The position numbers were made by a program, and so were the translations under genes. Positions 7,206 to 14,002 of a stretch of DNA of 15,095 nt are shown piece after piece; positions within the stretch are counted from its first letter, which is position 1, and every line of letters begins with the position of its first letter. The notes under the pieces were generated by a model. That model was not told the DNA's origin. It saw nothing but the letters and a program-made list of their open reading frames with translations, and did no database searches. Source of the stretch: RGIG1959 sp045540655 (GTDB taxonomy: Bacteria > Bacillota > Clostridia > Oscillospirales > Acutalibacteraceae); NCBI GenBank assembly GCA_045540655.1, contig JAZQHP010000098.1, positions 1 through 15,095 of the forward strand. The letters are read 5' to 3'.

Positions 7206-8471
7206 TCAGTCGAGCTGATTGAGGGTCAGACCCGTGATGAGTTTCGGGTAAAAATAGGTGGATTTCTGGGGCATTTTTTCGCCCGCGGCGGCAACACCCT
7301 GAATCTCCGACACGCGGGTCGGGTTGAGCAGGAAGGCGCATTGGTAGGTGCCGTTGTTGACACCGTCGATGGCTTCCTCCAGCACGCGGGTGTAGGTCAG
7401 GTTGATCTGTTGTGCCATGTTTTCCTTGTCGATGCCGAGCTTGCGCTCCAGGATGCCCGAGTGCAGGACGTTGACGTCCAGCTGACGCGACACGGCGGAT
7501 TCGCCGGGAAGCAGGGCGTCCATCAGTGCGGCATTTTTCAGCGTGAGCAGGGAGGCGGTGTCGCCGCCCGTGTAGCACACAAACGCTTTTTCGCCGCGGT
7601 CATAAGCGGCGGCGAGCTTCTCCTGTGCTGTTTGGAGCGGCAGATCGCGTTCCACGTCGAAATCCTCCTCGCACGCGGTCAGCAATGCCGATGCATCGAA
7701 CGCGGGCAGGTCGCGGAGCAGACGGTGGGTCGGGAAGACCACCAGACCCGGATGGCTCATGTCCACCAGCATCATCATTACGCGGTCCGCGCCCGCCACG
7801 GGCAAGCCTTGCTCCAGACGGTAATTCTTGTAGTTGAGCGCGGTCTCATAGCGATGGTGACCGTCGGCGATGTAGAGCTTCGTGTCGGCGAAGGTCGTGC
7901 GCACTGCGTCGATGACCGCGGGATCGGTGATCGCCCACAGACGATGACGCAGACCGTCTTCGTCGATAAGATCGGTCAGCGGTTCGCCTGTCATCGCGTC
8001 GTCGAGGATCGCTTTGGTGTCCGCCTGATAGAGCGAGTAGATATCGCTGAAGTTGAAGCCGGTCGCCTTCATGAGATTGAGGCGGTCGGTTTTGGCTTTC
8101 GACAGGGTCCATTCATGGGGGAGTACCACACCCTCCGAGAAAGGAGACAGCTCCACCGCGGCGAGCAGACCGGTGATGTTCTTTTGCTCGCCGTTCACCT
8201 CGAACACGAGGTCATACACATAAAACGCGGCGTCCTCGTCGCGCGCCAGTGTGCCGTCCTCGCACCACTCGCGCACGGTAGCGCCCGCCTGTGCATACGG
8301 GTCGGCGCCTTCGCGCGGCAGTTCCAGACGGATGATATTGTGAGGATTGCGCTCCAGATACGCGCGGCGTTGTTCCTCGCTGATAATGTCGTAGGGCGGG
8401 CACATCAGCGTGGCGGGGTCGCCTGCTTGTTCGGAAAAGCGCCATGCACGGAACGGATAAAGCGTAGCCAT
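7206..8471 (-). CDS. DUF1015 family protein
   Basis: A 421-residue cytoplasmic protein of the DUF1015 family, widespread in Firmicutes and some archaea, without an agreed reaction. Family hallmarks: LMCPPYDIIS (22-31), the NPHNIIRLELP segment (42-52), VLPHEWTLSKAKTDRL (116-131), and the diagnostic ADGHHRYETA at 202-211, whose Asp, two His and Arg are likely functional. I recall members lying beside serine biosynthesis genes in other Clostridia, which is not the case here. The ATG at 8471 has AAGGAG 8 bases upstream; a TTG two codons earlier is less likely. It is the first gene after the promoter at 8523-8551 and heads the run leading through lepA, murI and argS. The chain is full length with no frameshift or missing motif. 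Confidence 0.88.
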   Translation of the reverse strand: MATLYPFRAWRFSEQAGDPATLMCPPYDIISEEQRRAYLERNPHNIIRLELPREGADPYAQAGATVREWCEDGTLARDEDAAFYVYDLVFEVNGEQKNITGLLAAVELSPFSEGVVLPHEWTLSKAKTDRLNLMKATGFNFSDIYSLYQADTKAILDDAMTGEPLTDLIDEDGLRHRLWAITDPAVIDAVRTTFADTKLYIADGHHRYETALNYKNYRLEQGLPVAGADRVMMMLVDMSHPGLVVFPTHRLLRDLPAFDASALLTACEEDFDVERDLPLQTAQEKLAAAYDRGEKAFVCYTGGDTASLLTLKNAALMDALLPGESAVSRQLDVNVLHSGILERKLGIDKENMAQQINLTYTRVLEEAIDGVNNGTYQCAFLLNPTRVSEIQGVAAAGEKMPQKSTYFYPKLITGLTLNQLD

Positions 8472-8522
8472 AATCAAAACTCCTTTATATAAATATATAT
8501 TATTACATAACTATACCAGTAT

Positions 8523-8551
8523 ATTGTATCCGTAACCGTGCCGTTCGTCAA
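8523..8551 (-). promoter_or_regulatory. Sigma-A type promoter for the DUF1015-lepA-murI-argS operon
   Basis: Minus strand: -35 TTGACG (8551-8546), a 17-base spacer, and -10 TACAAT (8528-8523). Each hexamer is one base from consensus. The predicted start is near 8516, giving an AT-rich leader of about 45 bases before the DUF1015 ATG at 8471. The downstream genes have gaps of at most 35 bases, so this may serve all eight genes; internal promoters are not excluded. Confidence 0.75.
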
Positions 8552-8583
8552 GGGATTTCTGCGGGATTTTTGCGTAAAGACGC

Positions 8584-8618
8584 AAAAAAAAACCTTGCAG
8601 GAGATGTCTCCTGCAAGG
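8584..8618 (-). terminator. Rho-independent terminator of the SGNH hydrolase operon
   Basis: Read on the minus strand, an 11-bp perfect stem (8618-8608 with 8603-8593, CCTTGCAGGAG against CTCCTGCAAGG) with a 4-base loop is followed at once by nine T residues (8592-8584). It starts 14 bases after the stop codon of the last SGNH gene and lies before the promoter of the next operon, so it separates the two minus-strand units. Confidence 0.95.
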
Positions 8619-8632
8619 GGGTTTACAGCGGG

Positions 8633-10522
8633 TCAGTCGGACAATGCGGCAAGGAGCACCAGACGGACGTCGGTCGTGGTGATCTCACCGTTGCCGTTCA
8701 TATCGGCAAGCGTGGCGAACGGTTCATCCAGCACCACACTGCCCAGCGCGTGGAGCAGGATGTAGCGCGCGTCGTTGGTGGACAGGGCACCCGATCCGTC
8801 TACGTCACCGAGTGCATATTGGCTTTCGGCGGCGGTTGCCAGCGCGTTCCAGGTGATTGCGGCGTCCGCGACACCGTATACCGACAGCGTCAGGCTGTCG
8901 ATGGTGACGGTGCCGCCGCAACCGATTGCGGAGGCCAGGTCGACGTAGGTGTCGATGTCGGCGGCGATGTCATCGGCGGTGCCGTGGATCATTTCGGACA
9001 ACCGCACCGAGCCGCTGTTGCCGTGGGCATCGGTGTAGTGCAGGAAGCCGTTGGCGGTGCCGCCGCTTGTCGTCAGCTTCAGATGCAGATACGGTGTCTT
9101 ATGCAGATCCACCGTTTTGTTCACGACCGCATTCACGGACGGCCAGGCAATGTCGCTTGCTGCCGAGCGGGACAGATGGAAGCCGCCGTCGGCCTGCACC
9201 ACGTATTCGGCTTTGCCCTCGTTGGCGCTGATCGCCGAAAGCGAGGTCGGAAGCAGGGTGGCGTCGTCGGTGTAGTGCGTCGGAGCGGGCGTGCCGCCGT
9301 TGGCGGAAATGCTCAGTTCGTTGAAGGTGACGGGCGCGTTCGCCGCTCCCGACACGAACATTTTCACGCCCGAGAGCAGTACCGTGCCGTCACTGCGGAT
9401 ATACTTCGAGGGGACGATGGAGGACAGCGGCACGGACACGCGGATGTCCTGCCCGCCCGCAATGTCGTCGCCCGAGGTCTTCACTTGCGGATGCGCCGCC
9501 GCAATGATGGGCGCGAGCGCCACGCTGGTGTTGGTGTATTCGTGGGTGGGGGTGGGACCGTCAAAATAGAGCGACAGGTTTGCCGAAGCGGTCAGCTCCA
9601 TGTCGAGCGTCAGCGTGCTGTTCGCCACCGGCGCATAGAACATGTTATAGAAGCCGGGAGAATAGTGCACTTCGGGCCATTTGCCGGTGGTGTTGGCAAA
9701 GGACAGCGAGCCGTCGGCGTTGTCGGTGCCGTACAGCGTGCCCGGGAACAGCACGAGCCAGTCGGCGCTGTTCAACGAAATCAGGCTTTTGGTCCATGCG
9801 CCGCTTTGCAGAGCAGGCGGGTCGTTCGTGACGACACGCGGTGCGGACGGATCCTGCGCAAAATGACTTTGCAGGTAGTTCACGATGGTGTCGGTGTAGA
9901 CCTGATTGCCCTGATCGGCAAGATGCAGACCGTCCGCGATGAGGAAGGTGTTCAGATCATAGCCGCTGTCGCACACCGCGTGCATATCGATCAGATGCGT
10001 GCCCGTGGCGGACGCGACCTCACGCATGGCGACGACATACTTGTCGAGCGCGAGGTTGACGGATTTCTCGGGATACAGGTCGGAGCCGCCCTGCGAATCG
10101 TCCGACAGGAACGGCGGGGTCATCAGAATCGGCACACCGCCTTTGGCTTCCACCTGCGCGATGAAATATTGCAGGTTTTCTTTGTAACGGGCGGTGGTGA
10201 CGCGCGGATTGGTACCGTCCTCCAGATAGAAATCGTTGGTGGCAAAGCTCATGATCACGAAATCGGGATCTTTATTCAGTACATCGCGTTCAAAGCGGGC
10301 GCGTGCCTGCTCGGTGGTGTTACCGCCGATGCCCGAGTTGACCAGGTGCATATTGGTGGCTTTGGCGACACTGCGCGGCCAGGTGGACAGCGCGGTGATG
10401 GAGTCACCGAAGGTGACGAGCGTACAGCCGTCCATGACGCGGGTGTCGGCGGTGGCGGGGATGACCGCCGTCATACCGACGAGGAGCAGGACGGTCAGCA
10501 ACAGACTGATCAGTCGTTTCAT
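8633..10522 (-). CDS. Secreted SGNH/GDSL hydrolase with two beta modules and a type I dockerin
   Basis: A 629-residue exported protein. A Sec signal peptide (MKRLISLLLT, hydrophobic core, likely cleavage after ATA at about 23-25) precedes an SGNH hydrolase domain (about 30-222): block I FGDSI with nucleophile Ser41, block II GIGGN (64-68), block III ATND with Asn96, and block V DGLH with Asp197 and His200. This fold contains carbohydrate esterases, lipases and thioesterases; a deacetylase or esterase on plant or host glycans is plausible but not shown. Two beta-rich modules follow (about 241-408 and 418-565), which resemble each other. A dockerin (572-629) has two calcium loops starting at Asp573 and Asp607. 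The ATG has AGGAGG 8 bases upstream. It lies 21 bases after its paralogue and is followed by a strong terminator. Confidence 0.88.
   Translation of the reverse strand: MKRLISLLLTVLLLVGMTAVIPATADTRVMDGCTLVTFGDSITALSTWPRSVAKATNMHLVNSGIGGNTTEQARARFERDVLNKDPDFVIMSFATNDFYLEDGTNPRVTTARYKENLQYFIAQVEAKGGVPILMTPPFLSDDSQGGSDLYPEKSVNLALDKYVVAMREVASATGTHLIDMHAVCDSGYDLNTFLIADGLHLADQGNQVYTDTIVNYLQSHFAQDPSAPRVVTNDPPALQSGAWTKSLISLNSADWLVLFPGTLYGTDNADGSLSFANTTGKWPEVHYSPGFYNMFYAPVANSTLTLDMELTASANLSLYFDGPTPTHEYTNTSVALAPIIAAAHPQVKTSGDDIAGGQDIRVSVPLSSIVPSKYIRSDGTVLLSGVKMFVSGAANAPVTFNELSISANGGTPAPTHYTDDATLLPTSLSAISANEGKAEYVVQADGGFHLSRSAASDIAWPSVNAVVNKTVDLHKTPYLHLKLTTSGGTANGFLHYTDAHGNSGSVRLSEMIHGTADDIAADIDTYVDLASAIGCGGTVTIDSLTLSVYGVADAAITWNALATAAESQYALGDVDGSGALSTNDARYILLHALGSVVLDEPFATLADMNGNGEITTTDVRLVLLAALSD
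8636..8809 (-). other. Type I dockerin module (last SGNH protein)
   Basis: Residues 572-629 form two F-hand repeats: Asp573, Asp575, Ser577, Asp584 and Asp607, Asn609, Asn611, Asp618, each followed by a helix (ARYILLHAL and VRLVLLAAL). Loop positions 10-11, which in studied dockerins influence cohesin choice, are Thr-Asn and Thr-Thr. The module should bind a cohesin on a scaffoldin or surface protein; none is encoded in this window. Confidence 0.88.
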
Positions 10523-10543
10523 AAAAGATTCCTCCTAAATGGT

Positions 10544-12436
10544 TTATTGCAACGCGGCAAGGATGACCAGGCGCGCATCGGTGGTGGTGATATCGCCGTC
10601 ACCGCTGATATCGGCGACGGTGGCGAACGGCTCTTCCAGCTTCACGCTGTCCAGTGCATGGAGCATGATGTAGCGGGCGTCGTTGGTGGTCAGCTCCCCG
10701 TCGCCGTTCACATCGCCCGGAGCATAGAGTTGTTCACGGGCGGTGGACAGCGTGTTCCAGGTCAGCGAGTCCTTGGTCGTGCCGTATACCGACAGCGTGT
10801 AATAATCGAGCGTGACGGTGCGGTGAGTACCCAGCGCCGTGGCAAGATCCACATACACGTCCTCCGTCGCAAAATCGTTGGCGGTGCCGCTCAGAAGGGC
10901 GGATAATTGCACCATGTGCTGGCGACCGTCGGGGGTGGTGATGTACAGGTAACCGTTTGCCCAACCGCCGCCGGTGGTGGTCTTCAGATGCAGATACGGC
11001 GTATCGGACAGATCAACGGAGCGGCTGACCGCCACCTTGACGGACGGCCAGGCAATATCGCTGTCGGCGGAGGGTGCCAGCGTCAGCGAGCCGTCGGCTC
11101 GGAGGGTGCTGTCGGCAACGCCCTGATTCGCGGTGATCTGCGACGAAGCGGTGGGAAGCAACGAGGTAACATCGGTGCAAGCGGACGGAACAGCGGGACC
11201 CGCCGCGCCGCCGGTGGTGGTGATGCTCATTTCGTGGATGGTCACCTTTTTGCCGGCGTCACCGACCGCAAAGACCTTCACACCCGAGAAGTTCACGGTG
11301 CCGTCTGCGGCAATGAAGGAGGCGGGGACGATGTCCGACAGCGGGATGGACACCTGCACGGATTGTCCGCCGACAATGTCGTCATAGGAGGTTTGGAAGC
11401 CCGGCACCTTGGCGGCAAGGATCTTGCTGAGCGATACATACGTGTTCGCGTAGCACAGGGTGGGGTTCGGACCGTTGAAGAACAGCAGAATGTTCGATCC
11501 AGCCTCAAAATCGGCGTCCAGTGTCAGCGTGGTGCCGATGACGGGCGCGGTGATCGTGTTTTCGGTTTTGGGGGAGTAGTGAATCTCCGGCCATGCGTCG
11601 TTGGTGTTCGCAAACGAAATCGCGCCGCTCGCTTCCTCCGTCACGTTGATCGTATCGGGATAGATATTCAGCCAGCCGTCTTCGGTATAGGGCACGATAT
11701 CCTTCGTCCATGCGCCCGGCTCGGCGGCAGGAGCTTTGGGCTGTTCCACGCGGGGTGCGGACGGATCCTGCGTGTAGCGGGATTTCATGAAGGCGGTGAT
11801 GGTGTCGGTGTAGACCGCGTTGCCCTGATCGGACAGGTGCACACCATCGGAAATCAGGAAGGTGGACACGTCGTAATTGTCGCATACGGAGTGAATGTCA
11901 ATCAGACCGACGTTGTTGGCGGCGGCGATCTCGCGCATGGCGTTGACGTACACATCCAGCGCCGCATTCACATCCCCTTCGGGATAGTAGGACGGACCGC
12001 CCGAAGCGGCAGGGGAGATAAAGGGCGGGGTCATCAGGATCGGCTCGGCGCCGATGGCTTTGACCCGATCCACAAAGTATTGCAGGTTGGTGCGATAGGT
12101 CGTAAGGTCGCACTTCGGCGCACCCAGCGCCGTCATGCGGTGGAAATCGTTGGTGGCGAAGCACATAATGACGAAATCGGGATCGTGTGCGGCGACATCG
12201 CGGTCAAAGCGTGCTTTGCCGTGCGCGGTGGTGTTGCCGCCGATGCCCGCATTGACCAGATGCATGTTCAGTGCGGTTGCCACACTGCGCGGCCAGGTGG
12301 AGAGCGCGGTGATGGAATCGCCGAAGGTGACGAGCGTCGCACCGTCCATGACGGGTGCGGCGGCGTGAACCGCGGTTACGGACAGGGTGCTGACAAGCAA
12401 CAGCACCGACAAGAAAACCGAGAGAATACGTTTCAT
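10544..12436 (-). CDS. Secreted SGNH/GDSL hydrolase with two beta modules and a type I dockerin (paralogue)
   Basis: A 630-residue paralogue with the same architecture as the gene that follows it. The signal peptide (about 1-26, ending AVHAAA) leads into an SGNH domain with Ser41 (FGDSI), GIGGN at 64-68, Asn96 (ATND), Asp197 and His200 (DGVH). The first beta module (about 241-408, with WPEIHYSP) and the second (about 420-567, with IAWPSV) precede a dockerin at 574-630. Loop III reads ATND, as in the other dockerin copy, where the common form is GxND. The two dockerin proteins are closely alike along their whole length, including signal peptide and linkers, pointing to a fairly recent tandem duplication. 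The ATG has AGGAGG 7 bases upstream. Substrate unknown; export and calcium-dependent docking are inferred. Confidence 0.88.
   Translation of the reverse strand: MKRILSVFLSVLLLVSTLSVTAVHAAAPVMDGATLVTFGDSITALSTWPRSVATALNMHLVNAGIGGNTTAHGKARFDRDVAAHDPDFVIMCFATNDFHRMTALGAPKCDLTTYRTNLQYFVDRVKAIGAEPILMTPPFISPAASGGPSYYPEGDVNAALDVYVNAMREIAAANNVGLIDIHSVCDNYDVSTFLISDGVHLSDQGNAVYTDTITAFMKSRYTQDPSAPRVEQPKAPAAEPGAWTKDIVPYTEDGWLNIYPDTINVTEEASGAISFANTNDAWPEIHYSPKTENTITAPVIGTTLTLDADFEAGSNILLFFNGPNPTLCYANTYVSLSKILAAKVPGFQTSYDDIVGGQSVQVSIPLSDIVPASFIAADGTVNFSGVKVFAVGDAGKKVTIHEMSITTTGGAAGPAVPSACTDVTSLLPTASSQITANQGVADSTLRADGSLTLAPSADSDIAWPSVKVAVSRSVDLSDTPYLHLKTTTGGGWANGYLYITTPDGRQHMVQLSALLSGTANDFATEDVYVDLATALGTHRTVTLDYYTLSVYGTTKDSLTWNTLSTAREQLYAPGDVNGDGELTTNDARYIMLHALDSVKLEEPFATVADISGDGDITTTDARLVILAALQ
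10547..10717 (-). other. Type I dockerin module (middle SGNH protein)
   Basis: Residues 574-630 contain two calcium loops: Asp575, Asn577, Asp579, Asp586 and Asp609, Ser611, Asp613, Asp620. Loop positions 10-11 are Thr-Asn and Thr-Thr, the same as in the neighbouring paralogue, so both proteins may bind the same cohesin type. Confidence 0.88.
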
Positions 12437-12462
12437 AATAAAGCCTCCTAAAGCGGGTCTTA

Positions 12463-13683
12463 TTAAGGCGTAGCCGTGACGTGGAATTCACGGATGGTGA
12501 CGGATGTGCCCGTGCCGCCCACGACGAAAACTTTGACGCCCGACAGAACAACGGTGCCGTCTGCGGCGATGAAAGACATCGGCACAATGTCTTTCATCGG
12601 AATGGTGCATTGGATGCGTTGACCGCCGCCGATGTCCGAGCCGGAAATTTTCAGGGACGGATCTGCCGTTTTGAGAACGTCCGCGAGCGGGACGTATGTA
12701 TCGCTGTATGCGAGTGTCGGCGTGACACCGTTGAAGAACAGCGATATATTACAAGCGGCGACGAGTTCGGCGTCGATGGTCAGCGCCGCGTCGGCCACCT
12801 TGATGGTGAGCGAGTCGGTGATGGCGGGAGAGTAATGAATCTCCGGCCAGCCGCTTTCGATGGCGGTGAAGGTGATGCCGTTGTCGGTGGCTTCGGTGCG
12901 AATGGTGTCGGGAAACACGGTGCGCCAATCGGCGGCATCAAACGACATGGCGGGAGCCGTCCACGCACCTTGTTGCAGCGGCGGTGCGGTGGGGACGGTT
13001 ACTTTGGGGATCGAAGGGTCCCGCTTGAAGTGGGTGTTCATGTAGTCGCAGATGGTTTGTTTATACATGCGGTTGCCGAGGTCAGACAGATGAACACCGT
13101 CTGCGCAAAGGAAGGTGTTGACGGTTTGCCCGTCGTCGCATACGGCGTGCATGTCGATGAGGTCGATGTTTTGCTGCTTGGCTACGAGGCGCATGGCCTC
13201 GACATAGCGGTCGAGCGCTTCGTTGACATTACGCTCGGGATAATTGGCCGCGCCGCCGGAAGCAGTCGGAGAGATGAATGGTGGCGTCATCAGAATGGGG
13301 ACGGCACCGAGGGCTTTTGTTTTGGCGACCATCGTTTCCAGATTGGCTTGATAGTCTTCGACGGACACGCGGGGGTCGGTGCCGTCGGGACGGTAGAAAT
13401 CGTTGGAACCGAAGCTGATAATCACGAAATCCGGCGCAGCATCGGCAACGTCACGTTCAAATCGCCATAAGCCGTGTTCGGTTGTGTGACCGCCGACACC
13501 TGCATTGACCAGATTCATGTTGAGCAGGGAAGCGGTGTCCTTCGGCCAAGTGGATAACGCGGTGATGGAGTCGCCCAGAGTGACGAGCGTGGCGCCGTCA
13601 ACGGTCGGCGGCGGTGTGTTGCATCCCCCGAAACTGCCCATCATCAGCGCAGGGCATAACAGAGCAATGAGCCATCGTTTCAT
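12463..13683 (-). CDS. SGNH/GDSL hydrolase lipoprotein with one beta module
   Basis: A 406-residue paralogue of the two dockerin proteins that lacks the second beta module and the dockerin. The N terminus (MKRWLIALLC, hydrophobic, then GSFGGC) fits a lipoprotein signal with lipidated Cys21; Phe at -3 is not the commonest residue, so anchoring is likely rather than certain. The SGNH domain has Ser39 (LGDSI), GVGGH (62-66), Asn94 in a canonical GSND, and Asp195 and His198 (DGVH). A single beta module (about 238-404, with WPEIHYSP and VVLSGVKVFVVG) ends the chain. It is the first gene of the three-gene operon, 26 bases before the next; the start at 13683 has GAGAGGG upstream and a promoter at 13710-13740. 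It probably acts on the outer face of the membrane on the same class of substrate as its secreted relatives. Confidence 0.87.
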   Translation of the reverse strand: MKRWLIALLCPALMMGSFGGCNTPPPTVDGATLVTLGDSITALSTWPKDTASLLNMNLVNAGVGGHTTEHGLWRFERDVADAAPDFVIISFGSNDFYRPDGTDPRVSVEDYQANLETMVAKTKALGAVPILMTPPFISPTASGGAANYPERNVNEALDRYVEAMRLVAKQQNIDLIDMHAVCDDGQTVNTFLCADGVHLSDLGNRMYKQTICDYMNTHFKRDPSIPKVTVPTAPPLQQGAWTAPAMSFDAADWRTVFPDTIRTEATDNGITFTAIESGWPEIHYSPAITDSLTIKVADAALTIDAELVAACNISLFFNGVTPTLAYSDTYVPLADVLKTADPSLKISGSDIGGGQRIQCTIPMKDIVPMSFIAADGTVVLSGVKVFVVGGTGTSVTIREFHVTATP

Positions 13684-13709
13684 GAAATCCCTCTCTAACT
13701 GTTTAGAGT

Positions 13710-13740
13710 ATTATATACTTTCTATTTTTCAGTATAACAA
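13710..13740 (-). promoter_or_regulatory. Promoter for the SGNH hydrolase operon
   Basis: On the minus strand, a -35-like TTGTTA (13740-13735) is followed after 17 bases by TATATA (13717-13712), or after 19 bases by a perfect TATAAT (13715-13710). The predicted leader is about 20-25 bases, just enough for the GAGAGGG ribosome site before the ATG at 13683. Confidence 0.6.
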
Positions 13741-13807
13741 GGAAGCCGACAAAATGCAAGGAAAAAGACCGAAATTGAAAAAATGTACTTTTTGAGAGCC
13801 TTTTTGA

Positions 13808-13825
13808 TAGTCAAATTTTTAACAA
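13808..13825. promoter_or_regulatory. Possible Rex (redox repressor) operator-like palindrome
   Basis: The 18 bases TAGTCAA-ATTT-TTAACAA match the clostridial Rex consensus TTGTTAA-N4-TTAACAA, as I recall it, at 12 of 14 defined positions, with one perfect half-site. It lies about 80 bases upstream of the -35 of the oxidoreductase promoter, farther than usual for a repressor, and in AT-rich DNA where chance matches are commoner. Treat as a weak candidate. Confidence 0.2.
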
Positions 13826-13827
13826 AT

Positions 13828-13867
13828 GCCGCAAAACGGCGTGGCTATGCGGTTTTCGGCACTTTTT
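13828..13867 (+). terminator. Terminator-like hairpin with T-run, upstream of the oxidoreductase promoter
   Basis: On the plus strand GCCG-C-AAAAC (13828-13837) can pair with GTTTT-CGGC (13852-13860) with one bulged C; beyond a G-G mismatch a GC/GC pair closes an 8-base loop. ACTTTTT follows (13861-13867). This resembles an imperfect intrinsic terminator for plus-strand transcription, yet no plus-strand gene is seen upstream in the window. It may block stray transcription, end a small RNA, or be a relic. Confidence 0.4.
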
Positions 13868-13905
13868 AAAAAAGCAGATTTTTTCGAATTTTGAAAAGTT
13901 TCCCC

Positions 13906-13934
13906 TTTACATATCGCAAAAAAGGTGGTATGAT
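13906..13934 (+). promoter_or_regulatory. Strong sigma-A promoter for the pyruvate:ferredoxin oxidoreductase gene
   Basis: The -35 TTTACA (13906-13911), a 17-base spacer and -10 TATGAT (13929-13934), preceded by a TGG extended -10, fit sigma-A well. Upstream A/T tracts at 13868-13873, 13879-13884 and 13887-13897 repeat about every helical turn and may act as an UP element or bend. Transcription should start near 13941. Confidence 0.8.
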
Positions 13935-13937
13935 GTA

Positions 13938-13970
13938 AACAGTGCGGGCATGACCCGCAACGGTTCTGTT
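13938..13970 (+). other. Stem-loop at the 5' end of the oxidoreductase mRNA
   Basis: TGCGGG (13943-13948) pairs perfectly with CCCGCA (13954-13959) across a CATGA loop. An outer AACAG (13938-13942) can pair with CTGTT (13966-13970), leaving ACGGTT bulged on the 3' side. It lies at or just after the predicted transcription start, well ahead of the ribosome site at 13985-13991, so it more likely protects the 5' end or binds a regulator than blocks translation. Confidence 0.5.
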
Positions 13971-14002
13971 CTATATTATCCTAAAAGGAGGACATAACAA
14001 AC

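Larger units (their letters stand above)
8472..8632. other. Intergenic region between the two minus-strand operons
   Basis: This 161-base gap holds, in minus-strand order, the terminator of the SGNH operon, a second small inverted repeat (TTTTTGCGT at 8567-8575 with ACGCAAAAA at 8580-8588, sharing the terminator T-tract), the promoter of the DUF1015-led operon, and an AT-rich leader (about 8472-8516). No small gene or RNA is seen. Confidence 0.7.
13684..14002. other. Divergent AT-rich intergenic region
   Basis: This 319-base region is much richer in A+T than its surroundings. From left to right it holds the minus-strand promoter of the SGNH operon (13710-13740), a possible 13-codon open frame on the plus strand (13754-13795) that I do not call a gene, a Rex-like palindrome (13808-13825), a terminator-like hairpin (13828-13867), spaced A/T tracts (13863-13897), the plus-strand promoter (13906-13934) and the structured leader of the oxidoreductase gene. 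No tRNA or known riboswitch is recognised. Confidence 0.7.

Noticed and set aside
5589..8492. A 967-codon open frame on the plus strand opposite lepA and DUF1015
   Set aside because: It is antisense to two clear genes in GC-rich DNA, where the opposite frame stays open through codon bias. Its translation is low-complexity in His, Val, Arg and Gly and shows no family motif.
8636..10717. Repeated D-x-D/N-x-S/D-G segments as a possible DNA repeat or mobile feature
   Set aside because: They are the paired calcium loops of dockerin modules, explained at the protein level.
8570..12451. Long plus-strand open frames opposite the SGNH hydrolases
   Set aside because: They mirror the codon pattern of the minus-strand paralogues, recur at the same positions in each copy, start in or near the terminator, and lack ribosome sites and recognisable domains.
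13754..13795. A 13-codon plus-strand open frame (MQGKRPKLKKCTF)
   Set aside because: Only a weak ribosome-site-like AAGGAA and no acceptable promoter spacing (a TATAAC at 13733-13738 lacks a -35 at 16-19 bases). Too short to support without transcripts.
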